64,000 nt of DNA from Chitinophagales bacterium (lineage in GTDB: Bacteria; Bacteroidota; Bacteroidia; Chitinophagales; Chitinophagaceae), in assembly GCA_020636495.1 (NCBI GenBank), contig JACJXQ010000008.1, positions 682,001 through 746,000 on the forward strand. The letters are read 5' to 3'. The first letter of the stretch is position 1, and each line of letters opens with the position of its first letter. Positions 48,906 to 57,393 of the stretch are shown here, in pieces. Position numbers and translations under genes: made by a program. Below the pieces are notes generated by a model. It was given only the letters and a program-made list of their open reading frames with translations. It had not been told where the DNA came from and ran no database searches.

Positions 48906-50699
48906 CTACCTTTTTATGATCAAACGTTGTTTATATATGGTCTCATCCGATCTGAGTTCAACTATAAATATCCCGTCGGGTAGTGCAGAGATGTTGATCT
49001 TCTGCAGGTTCCCGACTATTTCCTCATTTTTCACTTCACGACCCAAAATGTTATAAATATTCAGGCTCAGTTTTGTTGTAGTTAGGCCGGTAGTGTTCAG
49101 AGTAATATCATCTCCGGCAGGGTTAGGATATATTTGCCATGTGTTGATATTGTCAACGGATGATATGTCTGTAAAAAGTTGTTTGTTTGATGTGTCAGAT
49201 ACGCACCCTGATCTTGTTACTATACAATAGTATTCATCGTTTGTCGTAGCATAATAAGTATTGGAAGTGGCACCCGCTATTATGCCTCCTGAATTATACC
49301 ACTGGTTACCTGTCGGAGCATTTGATGTAAGCATGTTACCTGAAATTGAAATAACAGGTGTTATTGGCTTGGCATTAACGGTAATGTTAAAAGTAGAATA
49401 ACCTCCGGCCCCGTAGTTATTCACACCTCTTACTATGATATTGCCCGACGTGGCACTTGTACCGAAGTTTACTTTAATAGTATTGGTATTGCTACTACCT
49501 GTTACACCCGCCGGAAGTTCCCATATATATGACGAGGCATTAGGAATAGCAGGTACTGTATAGCTGACAGAATCTGTGCCTGAACAAACGGTTGCCGCAC
49601 CCGTTATCTTTCCACTGCAACCGGGTACATGATTTTTTACGACTCTGTAAAGCAGGTAAGTAACTGCTTCCATGCCTGAAGGGTAACAATTAGTAAGTCC
49701 GCATACCGATACATGCAGGCAGGAGTCATAGATCATTTTGCTACGGTATCCCCATGTGCTGCCTCCATGTCCCCAGTAGGTAAGTCCCTGTGTGGTCTCG
49801 CGGCTGAATCCAAGCCCGTATTGATATGTTGGAGATCCGGTAGGCAAAAAATCAGTCAATTCATTTAAGGATGATTGATTGATGATCTGCCCGTCAAAAA
49901 GTGCTGTATACCATTGTACCATTTCTGACCCTGTAGAAAATAAAGCTCCCGCACACCCTCCTGCCGTATTTAATCCTACACGTGATGTATCGTTATAGTC
50001 AATATTATTCCACCATCGGTGTGCTATTGTTCCGTTGGTAGCCTCTTCTACGTCATAAAAACTGCTGTCCATATTCAATGGTGTCAGAATGCTGTCACGT
50101 ATCAGCTTTGAGATCTGATAGCCGGTTGCATTTTTTGCTATCATACCTGCCAGTATATAGTTGACGTTTGAATATCCATAAGATGTACCTGCCTGAAACA
50201 TCGGCGGCCCCAGCCAACTTAATACTTCTGTAGGTGTAAATACTCTTGTAGGATGGTCATTGATAGTGTCCATCCAGGGAGCAACAAAAATGGGATCTGA
50301 AACTCCGCTGGTATGATTGAGCAACTGCCTTATAGTAATATTCGGATTGACATTGGTATATGTGGGTAACCATTTACTTAGCGAATCATCCAGGCTAATG
50401 ATCTTATTTTCTGCCAGTTTCAGCATAACGGTAGCTACAAAAAGTTTGGTATTGCTGGCTATGCCCATCCTCATATCTTTTGTTACCGGGCTACCGGAGT
50501 AGGAGTTGCCGATTACACCATTCCAAATACCTTGCCCCGGTACATATACGCTTGCCGACATGCCTTTGATATTAGATATCTGTCCAACATAGGTATTCAA
50601 AGTATCCTGCAACATTGTAGCCAGTGTGGTATTGAACTGTTGTGCTTGTGTTCCCGACACGGACACACAGAGTAGAAAAGCGAAGAGACACTTTTTCAT
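48906..50699 (-). CDS. Secreted class-C beta-lactamase-like serine hydrolase with T9SS tail
   Basis: The 597-residue protein has signal peptide MKKCLFAFLLCVSVSGTQAQ. A beta-lactamase/DD-peptidase domain spans about 25-360, with the SxxK motif in GIASNTKLFVATVM, YxN in YGYSNVNYILAGM, RQLLNHTSGVSDP and the HxG triad TYWGHGGSTWGYRSK. An Ig-like/PKD-like segment follows (TAVCSGTDSVSYTVPAIPNA), and a T9SS domain (WQIYPNPAGDDITLN, LPDGIFIVEL) ends it. It is likely a surface esterase or peptidase rather than a true antibiotic resistance enzyme. Confidence 0.88.
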   Translation of the reverse strand: MKKCLFAFLLCVSVSGTQAQQFNTTLATMLQDTLNTYVGQISNIKGMSASVYVPGQGIWNGVIGNSYSGSPVTKDMRMGIASNTKLFVATVMLKLAENKIISLDDSLSKWLPTYTNVNPNITIRQLLNHTSGVSDPIFVAPWMDTINDHPTRVFTPTEVLSWLGPPMFQAGTSYGYSNVNYILAGMIAKNATGYQISKLIRDSILTPLNMDSSFYDVEEATNGTIAHRWWNNIDYNDTSRVGLNTAGGCAGALFSTGSEMVQWYTALFDGQIINQSSLNELTDFLPTGSPTYQYGLGFSRETTQGLTYWGHGGSTWGYRSKMIYDSCLHVSVCGLTNCYPSGMEAVTYLLYRVVKNHVPGCSGKITGAATVCSGTDSVSYTVPAIPNASSYIWELPAGVTGSSNTNTIKVNFGTSATSGNIIVRGVNNYGAGGYSTFNITVNAKPITPVISISGNMLTSNAPTGNQWYNSGGIIAGATSNTYYATTNDEYYCIVTRSGCVSDTSNKQLFTDISSVDNINTWQIYPNPAGDDITLNTTGLTTTKLSLNIYNILGREVKNEEIVGNLQKINISALPDGIFIVELRSDETIYKQRLIIKR

Positions 50700-50948
50700 T
50701 ATCTTTTTTTGCAGAGATTTAAGTGCTGCATCCGCACATTTTTTCAGGTAAGCACATTCTTATCGTAGGTTGTGTATATCCATCTGAAATTAGTAAGGCA
50801 AACCATATATAATATTACTAAATAAATATTATACATGCTTATATGTTTTTAGGAGTACAGCCTGCGTTATGTTTCCCTTTTTATTACCGGTGTTCTTCAC
50901 CAATTAATACTGTATTATACCCTGAACATATATTCCGTAAATTGCCGT

Positions 50949-51998
50949 ATGCGCTGCTCCGTATTGATGTTTATACTATTGTTTCTTTCTCCTTCTATTT
51001 ATGGGCAGAAGTATACTTTGCGATATGTAGATACCAAAACCGACGCGTCTTTTCGCGGCTTGTCAGTAGCCGGCGATAATTCGGTTTGGGTTAGCGGCAG
51101 CAAAGGCTGGATAGGGCGCAGTATAGATGGCGGTAACAACTGGTCATTTCAACAGGTACCGGGTTATGAACATTGCGACTTCCGCACATTATACGCCTTC
51201 AATGCCAACAACGCTGTAATTGCTAATGCGGGTAGCCCCGCTTATATACTACACACGGCTGATGGAGGCACCACATGGCAGAAGGTATATGAGAACAACG
51301 ACAGCGCAGCTTTTATAGATGGCGTAGATTTCTGGGATAAGAAGCATGGACTGATACATGGCGACCCGATAGGCGGGCGCATGTTATTGCTCTATACAAA
51401 CGATGGTGGTAAGACATGGCAGGAACGTAAAGAAAAACAAAGGCCCGTAATGGCAGAAGGGGAGGCCTCTTTTGCTGCAAGTGGTACGGTCATCAGTTGT
51501 TTTCTGCATGGCGCAGTGGTTGTGGCGGTGGGTGGAAAAACATCCAGGCTGTTGTTCTCACGCAACCGTGGCAGGCATTGGCGTAGCATACCCACGCCTA
51601 TGCTGGCAACCTCAGCAAGTACGGGCATATTCTCATTTATACATGGACGCAGCGTAGGTCACTGGCTCATAGCCGGAGGTGACTACCGTAACGATACTTT
51701 GAAAAAAGCTAATTTCTTCTATTCACTCAATAAAGGAGAGACTTGGCATGCACCCGTTACTACTACACGTGGCTACCGCGAATGCCTCGCCAATATAAGC
51801 GACAGGCAAAAAAGAGAAAGGCCGGTAGCAACCTTTGCAGTAGGCCCCTCTGGTATAGATATTTCTACCGATGACGGAGTGAATTGGGAACCATTATCAG
51901 ATGATAAAGGCTTTCATGTTATTAAACCTTCCTACAATCAGGACAAGATGTTCCTGGCAGGGGCTAATGGCAGCCTGGCTGTGATGGAGATGAACTAG
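50949..51998 (+). CDS. Exported BNR/Asp-box beta-propeller protein (Ycf48-like)
   Basis: This 349-residue exported protein (signal MRCSVLMFILLFLSPSIYGQ) carries repeated Asp-box units: SIDGGNNWSFQQV, TADGGTTWQKVY, TNDGGKTWQER, SRNRGRHWRSI, LNKGETWHAPV and TDDGVNWEPL. These form a six- to seven-bladed propeller as in sialidases and Ycf48/HCF136-like proteins. No sialidase catalytic residues were identified, so a binding role is more likely. Confidence 0.82.
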   Translation: MRCSVLMFILLFLSPSIYGQKYTLRYVDTKTDASFRGLSVAGDNSVWVSGSKGWIGRSIDGGNNWSFQQVPGYEHCDFRTLYAFNANNAVIANAGSPAYILHTADGGTTWQKVYENNDSAAFIDGVDFWDKKHGLIHGDPIGGRMLLLYTNDGGKTWQERKEKQRPVMAEGEASFAASGTVISCFLHGAVVVAVGGKTSRLLFSRNRGRHWRSIPTPMLATSASTGIFSFIHGRSVGHWLIAGGDYRNDTLKKANFFYSLNKGETWHAPVTTTRGYRECLANISDRQKRERPVATFAVGPSGIDISTDDGVNWEPLSDDKGFHVIKPSYNQDKMFLAGANGSLAVMEMN

Positions 51999-52032
51999 TA
52001 GTGTCTATATAGAAATTATTATCTTCATTTAG

Positions 52033-52794
52033 ATGAAATTGTCTGTTTTAACGATTCTATATTCTTTGTTCTCAACAATTGGGATTGCTCAAGTAGTCGC
52101 GATTCAAAATGATATGGAAAAGAATTTAAGATTGTGTATTGGCAATCATATAACAGTTGCTGTAGAAGGGCTTGCCGCAACAGAGGTTTTATTAAGTACT
52201 AATAACGGAATCATTAAGCAGGATGAGTATCTTGGTATCGGCCATTATATCTATCATGCTAATGTTGCAGGCCCTGCAATGATCTACATAAAGAAAAAGG
52301 TAGGCAACACTGCTGAAAATATTGATAGTGTTGAATTTTATGTACGTAGAATGCCTGTTCTGCCTCCGAAATTTGCCGGTAAATCTTCAGGGGAAATGGA
52401 TCATTCTGTCATTTTAGCACAACTCGGTATTATTGCTCCGGGGGATTTGCATGCTGATATGAGGTTTCCGGTTAGCAGTTATGTTATTGCTGTATACAGA
52501 AATGGCAAGCAAATTTTTAACAGAAAGGTTGAGGGTCCGAGAATTGACCAGGCAACCATTGATTTTTTTCATACGCTGAAAAATAATGACAAACTAATAT
52601 TTGGTAATATTTACGTGAAAGATTGTGACGGAGAGTTACGTAAAACAGATTCTATCCACGTTATTGTGAAAAATGCAATGAATTATGAAAAGGTCAACAT
52701 TGCAGATACTATATATGTAGAGGATCCGATTACAGGTGAGATTATTGAACAATATAGGGACAGTATTTGGCAGCAGAGAAGCAAACATAAATAG
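52033..52794 (+). CDS. GldM C-terminal-like exported protein
   Basis: This 253-residue protein has a signal peptide (MKLSVLTILYSLFSTIGIAQ). Its repeats resemble the periplasmic D3-D4 domains of the T9SS/gliding protein GldM: LRLCIGNHITVAVEGLAATE, VEFYVRRMPVLPPKFAGKSS, VILAQLGIIAPGDLHADMRF and FGNIYVKDCDGELRKTDSIH. It lacks the membrane helix and long N-terminal part of GldM. No gldK/L/N gene adjoins it, so it is probably an accessory paralogue rather than the motor protein. The gene is AT-richer than its left neighbour. Confidence 0.7.
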   Translation: MKLSVLTILYSLFSTIGIAQVVAIQNDMEKNLRLCIGNHITVAVEGLAATEVLLSTNNGIIKQDEYLGIGHYIYHANVAGPAMIYIKKKVGNTAENIDSVEFYVRRMPVLPPKFAGKSSGEMDHSVILAQLGIIAPGDLHADMRFPVSSYVIAVYRNGKQIFNRKVEGPRIDQATIDFFHTLKNNDKLIFGNIYVKDCDGELRKTDSIHVIVKNAMNYEKVNIADTIYVEDPITGEIIEQYRDSIWQQRSKHK

Positions 52795-52847
52795 TAACAA
52801 TGATAACCCTCAGTTCGGCATAGTCGCCTGCCTACGTCGCAAAGGAC

Positions 52848-52916
52848 GCAAATCCCCCGATTTGCAAAAGACAAAAACAACACATTGGTCCGGGAATAAA
52901 ATCTGTTGTTTATTCC
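52848..52916. other. Two hairpins between convergent genes
   Basis: GCAAATC-CCCC-GATTTGC at 52848-52865 and GGAATAAA-N8-TTTATTCC at 52893-52916 lie between the GldM-like gene and the convergent VOC gene. Neither has a long T run; they may still act as terminators or RNA stabilisers. Confidence 0.5.
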
Positions 52917-52934
52917 AATCTGATGTGCAGCATG

Positions 52935-53384
52935 TTATTTCTTCAGTTCTTCTGCAAGTCCTATAAGCAGTCCTTCTACTCCGCGAATGTAGCAAAGCCT
53001 GTATATGTTCTCATACTCTACTACTTCACCAACCAACTCGGCGCCATGCCTGCTTAGCCTGGATAGCGTATCATCAAGATCTTCAACCGCAAACATGAGG
53101 CGCAGATAGCCCAGGGCGTTTACCGGTGCTGTGCGGTGATCTGAGATAGTAGCAGGGGTTAGAAATCTTGATAGCTCGATCCGGTTGTGGCCGTCAGGCG
53201 TCACCATCATAGCGATCTCTACATGCTGGTCGCCCAGCCCGGTAACTCTGCCAGACCATTCACCTTCGATCATGGTCCGCCCTTCCAGCTCCATGCCTAG
53301 TTCAGCGAAGAAGGAGATCGCCTTGTCGAGAGACTCAACAACGATACCCATATTGTGCATGACTAATGATCTGTTTCCTGCCAT
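52935..53384 (-). CDS. VOC/glyoxalase-family protein
   Basis: This 149-residue protein has the paired beta-alpha-beta-beta-beta units of the vicinal oxygen chelate fold: MHNMGIVVESLDKAISFFAE, DGHNRIELSRFL, LGYLRLMFAVEDLDDTLSRL and NIYRLCYIRGVEGLLIGLAE. Metal ligands are plausible at the His near the start of the first unit and the Glu at the strand ends. The substrate is unknown. Confidence 0.85.
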   Translation of the reverse strand: MAGNRSLVMHNMGIVVESLDKAISFFAELGMELEGRTMIEGEWSGRVTGLGDQHVEIAMMVTPDGHNRIELSRFLTPATISDHRTAPVNALGYLRLMFAVEDLDDTLSRLSRHGAELVGEVVEYENIYRLCYIRGVEGLLIGLAEELKK

Positions 53385-53485
53385 TTTAACTCATTTATGA
53401 ATGAATATAATGATATCCGTTAAGTTGATGATCTTTCCGCCGCTGCAGGTGTTCTTCACCTGCAACACTCTGCGTTGATTTTAAA

Positions 53486-54229
53486 TCAGTTAATGATCTC
53501 TCCCTTATTATCGTCCAGCCTCTTCCGCCATTTTTGCAATTCATCGGGTACTTGTTGCTGCCAATCGGTTACTTCTCCAACTATCTTCAGTGGTGCATCT
53601 GTCCTGTATGAGCGGGTAGGGTTGCCTGGAAATTTTTTGTTCGTAACATTCGGGTCGTTTTCAAACTCACCTGTCGGCTCCACTATATACACACGTTCAC
53701 GTCCTTCACCTTTTGCCAGTGCAGCGGCAAGTCCTGCCCCGCCGTGCAGAGCCGTGAAATAGATATGGTTCATCATTATTTCCGACTGGTAATTAGACCT
53801 CCGTCCTGCCGTCAGCATATCACCCACTTGTAGGTCAGCCTTTGTGCCGTGATAGAATGGCCCCTCGTCTGTCGGTTGGCTGGGAAAGGTGGCAGCGGTT
53901 TCATAATGCTTTTGGGCTTTGTCGCTCTCTCCCAGTTCTTCATAGCATTGGGCAATGTTTGTGTGCAACCTTGGGAAGGCTCCTGTAACACCATCATCAT
54001 TTACTTGTAGTGCATATTGTAATGCGGTTTCGTACCATTTCAGTTTGTCGGCTAATGCGTTTCGTTGCCGGGCTATATAATAAGCAGCCAGGTATTTTTC
54101 AAAGTCGTCTGTTGCTTCGTTCCATGCAGCAAGAAATAGTTTTACGGCGTCTTCGGGTTGGCCTTTTTCTTCCATATCCATGCCCCGGATGCAAAGTTTC
54201 ACAACAGGATTGAACGGGCTGAATTCCAT
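53486..54229 (-). CDS. arr: Rifampin ADP-ribosyltransferase (Arr) fused to a TPR-like N-terminus
   Basis: This is a 247-residue protein. Residues ~120-247 are a complete Arr domain (GPFYHGTKADLQVGDMLTAG; MMNHIYFTALHGGAGLAAAL; VYIVEPTGEFENDPNVTNKK; PTRSYRTDAPLKIVGEVTDW), with the His and Tyr used to hold NAD. Arr ADP-ribosylates rifamycins at the ansa hydroxyl. Residues ~1-115 add TPR-like helices (EKGQPEDAVKLFLAAWNEAT; LHTNIAQCYEELGESDKAQK), which classic Arr (~140 residues) lacks. Rifampin resistance is therefore possible but unproven. A -7 box TACTTTTG lies at 54264-54271. Confidence 0.9.
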   Translation of the reverse strand: MEFSPFNPVVKLCIRGMDMEEKGQPEDAVKLFLAAWNEATDDFEKYLAAYYIARQRNALADKLKWYETALQYALQVNDDGVTGAFPRLHTNIAQCYEELGESDKAQKHYETAATFPSQPTDEGPFYHGTKADLQVGDMLTAGRRSNYQSEIMMNHIYFTALHGGAGLAAALAKGEGRERVYIVEPTGEFENDPNVTNKKFPGNPTRSYRTDAPLKIVGEVTDWQQQVPDELQKWRKRLDDNKGEIIN

Positions 54230-54263
54230 ATGTATAAGTTGGTTTTGACTATCTACGTTCCAT

Positions 54264-54271
54264 CAAAAGTA
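54264..54271 (-). promoter_or_regulatory. -7 box (TACTTTTG) of arr
   Basis: Exact TAnnTTTG on the minus strand, 34 bases before the arr ATG. The -33 element is not clear. Confidence 0.45.
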
Positions 54272-54395
54272 CCCGCATCAGCCAAAGCAGAAAAACATTT
54301 GGCACTATATTTTTTCTGCGCAATAATCAGGGGTGTGGGTTCGTTCTATTACAAAATACGCTCTCTCTTACCCCCTGTTTTTTTATAAAAATAAA

Positions 54396-54427
54396 TTTGC
54401 ATAAATAAATTAAATATTGTATATTTG
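54396..54427 (+). promoter_or_regulatory. Strong Bacteroidota-type promoter of a candidate small RNA
   Basis: TTTG at 54396-54399, 20 bases, then TATATTTG at 54420-54427: a textbook -33/-7 pair with ideal spacing. Transcription should begin near 54434. No long gene follows it directly. Confidence 0.75.
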
Positions 54428-54433
54428 CTACTG

Positions 54434-54565
54434 TATTTAGTATTGTCTGGTATCAAGATTAGATACCAGGCTGAAAGACATATAAATAACCATGAACGAC
54501 ACAATAAGGCAACTCATAAGCCATATAACTAAAGATATTCTCCCGCTCAACAGCGGGATTTTTTA
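54434..54565 (+). ncRNA. Candidate small RNA (about 130 bases) or attenuated leader
   Basis: Between the promoter above and an intrinsic terminator there is room for a transcript of about 130 bases. Its 5' part forms CTGGTATC-AAGATTA-GATACCAG (54447-54469, perfect 8-bp stem). Its 3' end is TCCCGCT-CAAC-AGCGGGA followed by TTTTTT. A 65-codon reading frame (54492-54689, MNDTIRQLISHITKDI...) begins inside the RNA but runs through the terminator hairpin, with a hydrophobic segment near its end; it could be a leader peptide or chance. The next gene downstream is uvrB at 54745. No known RNA family is recognised. Confidence 0.5.
54541..54564 (+). terminator. Intrinsic terminator of the candidate small RNA
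   Basis: TCCCGCT-CAAC-AGCGGGA, a perfect 7-bp stem with 4-base loop, directly followed by six T. Confidence 0.8.
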
Positions 54566-54571
54566 TGAATT

Positions 54572-54692
54572 GTTAACAACGGAAAGATTCCGGTTTTACT
54601 TAACAAACCTTAACAAAATACAGCGAATCACGCTGATATTCAGTTGTTTAGTATTGTTGCCAATTGTTAGCTATTACCAATTTACTTAACAA
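54572..54692 (+). repeat. Phased CTTAACAA repeats upstream of uvrB
   Basis: CTTAACAA occurs at 54599, 54609 and 54685, with a GTTAACAA variant at 54572. The middle pair has the same 10-base phasing as the pair at 1307/1317. The interval 54565-54744 shows no other gene. Confidence 0.7.
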
Positions 54693-54696
54693 AATT

Positions 54697-54724
54697 AGTC
54701 TCCCCTTTAGGGGGATAGGGGGAA
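54697..54724. repeat. CCCCTTTAGGGG palindromic element before uvrB
   Basis: TCCCCTTTAGGGGGA followed by a second G-run, 21 bases before the uvrB ATG. A near copy lies at 62446-62475 before the PPTase gene. Confidence 0.6.
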
Positions 54725-54744
54725 CTTAACGAACTTTACATCTT

Positions 54745-56772
54745 ATGTTCAGATTACAAAGTCCATATCAGCCCGCCGGCGACCAGCCCACCGCCATTGC
54801 CGAATTGGTGAAGGGCATCAACGAAGGGGAGCAATTCCAGACCCTGCTCGGGGTAACGGGTAGCGGTAAGACCTTTACCATGGCCAATGTGATACAGGAA
54901 ACGCAAAAGCCTACCCTGGTGCTGACGCATAACAAAACACTGGTGGCGCAGCTATACGGCGAGTTACGCCAGTTCTTCCCCGACAATGCGGTGGAATACT
55001 TTGTAAGCTATTACGATTACTATCAGCCGGAGGCCTATATTCCTACCAGCGATACTTATATCGAAAAGGACCTGTCGATAAACGAAGAGCTGGACAAGCT
55101 GCGCCTGCGTGCTACCAGCAACCTGCTCAGCGGCCGCCGTGACATTATTGTAGTGGCGTCCGTTTCCTGTATTTATGGTATGGGTAACCCAACCGAATAT
55201 GCCAATGGTATCATCCGTTTCAAGCGGGGCGATAACATCGGGCGGAACGGCTTTTTGCACCACCTGGTGAGCGCGCAATACATGCGTAGCCAGGGCGATT
55301 TTACTAGAGGTACCTTCCGTGTAAAAGGCGACACGGTAGACATCAATCTGCCATATGTGGATTATGGTTACCGCATCACCTTCTTTGGCGACGAGGTGGA
55401 AGAGATTGAGAGTTTTGAGCCGGACACTGGCAAGCGCATAGGCACTATGGACAATGCGGCGATATTCCCCGCTAACTTATACCTGGCACCTAAAGATATG
55501 ATGGGGCAGATCATCCACGAGATACAGGATGAGATGATGGCCCAGCACGACTATTTTAAAACGATACACAAGCCGCTGGAGGCGCAACGTATCAAAGAGC
55601 GAGTAAGCTATGACCTGGAGATGATACAAGAGCTGGGTTTTTGTAATGGTATTGAGAACTACTCCCGTTTCCTGGACAGGCGTGAGCCGGGTACACGCCC
55701 CTTCTGCCTGCTGGACTATTTCCCTGATGATTTCCTGATGGTGATAGACGAGAGCCACGTGACCATACCGCAGATAAGTGGCATGTATGGTGGCGACCGC
55801 AGCCGTAAGCTGAACCTCGTAGATTTCGGTTTCCGCCTGCCCAGCGCGTTGGATAACCGCCCGCTTAACTTCCATGAGTTTGAAGGACTGCTGAACCAGG
55901 TAGTATTTGTAAGTGCCACGCCGGGCGATTATGAATTGCACCGCACTGGTGGCGTAGTGGTAGAGCAGGTGGTGCGTCCTACGGGATTGCTGGACCCGCC
56001 GATAGAGATACGCCCCAGTACGAACCAGATAGACGACCTGCTGGACGAGATAGACAAGCGCATTAAAAAAGGCGACCGTGTACTGGTTACCACGCTCACC
56101 AAACGTATGGCCGAGGAGATGGATAAATACCTGAAAAGAATAGATATCAAGAGTAAGTATATTCATAGTGAAGTTGATACGCTGGAGAGGGTAGAGATAC
56201 TCCGCGAATTAAGGCTGGGTGGTATAGATGTGTTGGTTGGTGTTAACCTGCTCAGGGAGGGGCTCGACTTGCCGGAGGTATCACTCATGGCGATACTGGA
56301 TGCAGACAAAGAGGGCTTTTTGCGTAACGAACGTTCGCTGACACAGATGGCGGGCCGTGCGGCACGTAATGCGGATGGCCTGGTTATATTCTATGCAGAC
56401 CGTATGACGGATAGCATGCAACGCACCATAGATGAGACCGACCGCCGCAGGGAAAAACAGATCGCTTACAATACTGAACATGGCATCACCCCGATGACCA
56501 TTAAGAAAAGTACGGACGAGGTATTCAAGCAAACATCCGTGTTGGACATTAAAGGTTATGATGAGGATAGTAAGTATGCCATACACGACGAGCTGGCACC
56601 TATGGCCGCCGAAGAAGAAGTGACCTACAAAACAGCGGCACAGTTGGAAAAACTCATCAACAAAACGAAAAAGGATATGGAGAAAGCCGCAAAAGAGTTG
56701 GACTTTATGGAAGCAGCCCGCCTCCGCGACAAAATGCTGGCTATGCAAAAAGAGTATGAAGGGATGAAATAA
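54745..56772 (+). CDS. uvrB: Excinuclease ABC subunit B
   Basis: The 675-residue UvrB of nucleotide excision repair has all its blocks. They are the P-loop LLGVTGSGKTFTMANVIQ (Lys42), the beta-hairpin region YYDYYQPEAYIPTSDTYIEK that opens the DNA, Walker B VIDESHVTIPQ, the helicase motif GVNLLREGLDLPEVS with QMAGRAARNADG, and the C-terminal UVR domain (KDMEKAAKELDFMEAARLRD) that binds UvrC. ATG 54745 (MFRLQSPYQP) is standard. The leader carries the CTTAACAA repeats and a G/C palindrome. Confidence 0.98.
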   Translation: MFRLQSPYQPAGDQPTAIAELVKGINEGEQFQTLLGVTGSGKTFTMANVIQETQKPTLVLTHNKTLVAQLYGELRQFFPDNAVEYFVSYYDYYQPEAYIPTSDTYIEKDLSINEELDKLRLRATSNLLSGRRDIIVVASVSCIYGMGNPTEYANGIIRFKRGDNIGRNGFLHHLVSAQYMRSQGDFTRGTFRVKGDTVDINLPYVDYGYRITFFGDEVEEIESFEPDTGKRIGTMDNAAIFPANLYLAPKDMMGQIIHEIQDEMMAQHDYFKTIHKPLEAQRIKERVSYDLEMIQELGFCNGIENYSRFLDRREPGTRPFCLLDYFPDDFLMVIDESHVTIPQISGMYGGDRSRKLNLVDFGFRLPSALDNRPLNFHEFEGLLNQVVFVSATPGDYELHRTGGVVVEQVVRPTGLLDPPIEIRPSTNQIDDLLDEIDKRIKKGDRVLVTTLTKRMAEEMDKYLKRIDIKSKYIHSEVDTLERVEILRELRLGGIDVLVGVNLLREGLDLPEVSLMAILDADKEGFLRNERSLTQMAGRAARNADGLVIFYADRMTDSMQRTIDETDRRREKQIAYNTEHGITPMTIKKSTDEVFKQTSVLDIKGYDEDSKYAIHDELAPMAAEEEVTYKTAAQLEKLINKTKKDMEKAAKELDFMEAARLRDKMLAMQKEYEGMK

Positions 56773-56820
56773 GTACCAACCATAGAACAATTATTATTGT
56801 CTGACCATAAAACACTAACT

Positions 56821-57393
56821 ATGAAAAAACTACTTGCAGTTCTTATGTTATTACCCGGAGTCTCACTGGCACAGAAAAACGAGATCACATTCAGCACTGG
56901 TCTCAACTTTCAGCCAACCAGTGATTTCAGGGATATGGATAACGGAGACACTAGGGTCGCGCTCAGCTACCTGCGTACAATTGATAAATTGCAGGTAGGT
57001 GTGAGATTAGTGGCAGGTAGCGACTTTTTCATGTATGAATACATCACGCCGGAATTATTAGTAAATAAGAAATTCAACATTCTCCGTTCCTACTTGTATG
57101 CAGGTACAGCCGCCGGGTATTATCAGCGGAATGAAGGCATGTATGCGCCGAAGCAACACATGAGAGGATATACATTAGGCCTGCAGGGTGGAGCTGCGTT
57201 TTATCTCAGTAAACATTTTTCATTAACAACTGAAGTAGCAGTGCGCAGCACACAGTTCTGGTATAAAGTCTATGGCTTTTATCCGATGCTGACTAACCAA
57301 CAAGGAATTACTGAATATTACCGGGCTGATAAGATAGAGAATGATTTTTTTGTTTCTTTTCCTGTGACCTTTGGGCTCAGGTATAGGTTTTAA
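56821..57393 (+). CDS. Outer membrane beta-barrel protein
   Basis: The 190-residue protein has signal peptide MKKLLAVLMLLPGVSLAQ. Alternating amphipathic strands typical of an eight-stranded barrel follow (EITFSTGLNFQPTSDF; LRSYLYAGTAAGYYQRNE; HFSLTTEVAVRSTQFWYKV), ending in the aromatic FGLRYRF. The function is unknown. It follows uvrB by 48 bases. Its stop overlaps the end of the convergent gene by 4 bases. Confidence 0.78.
   Translation: MKKLLAVLMLLPGVSLAQKNEITFSTGLNFQPTSDFRDMDNGDTRVALSYLRTIDKLQVGVRLVAGSDFFMYEYITPELLVNKKFNILRSYLYAGTAAGYYQRNEGMYAPKQHMRGYTLGLQGGAAFYLSKHFSLTTEVAVRSTQFWYKVYGFYPMLTNQQGITEYYRADKIENDFFVSFPVTFGLRYRF

Noticed and set aside
48906..50699. Calling the serine hydrolase an antibiotic-inactivating beta-lactamase
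   Set aside because: The fold motifs are shared with esterases and DD-peptidases, and the T9SS tail and Ig-like segment point to a surface enzyme; resistance cannot be claimed.
50889..50901. GGTGTTCTTCACC occurring here and again at 53448
   Set aside because: A short self-complementary 13-mer; two copies without shared flanks are not convincing as a repeat family.
50843..51079. 78-codon plus-strand frame upstream of the BNR protein
   Set aside because: It overlaps the better supported signal-peptide start at 50949 in another frame and has no domain.
54492..54689. Calling the 65-codon frame before uvrB a definite gene
   Set aside because: It contains a full intrinsic terminator within its first third and has no clear ribosome binding site; it is reported only within the small RNA candidate.
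55477..56166. 229-codon minus-strand frame within uvrB
   Set aside because: It is a shadow of uvrB and has no plausible start context or domain.
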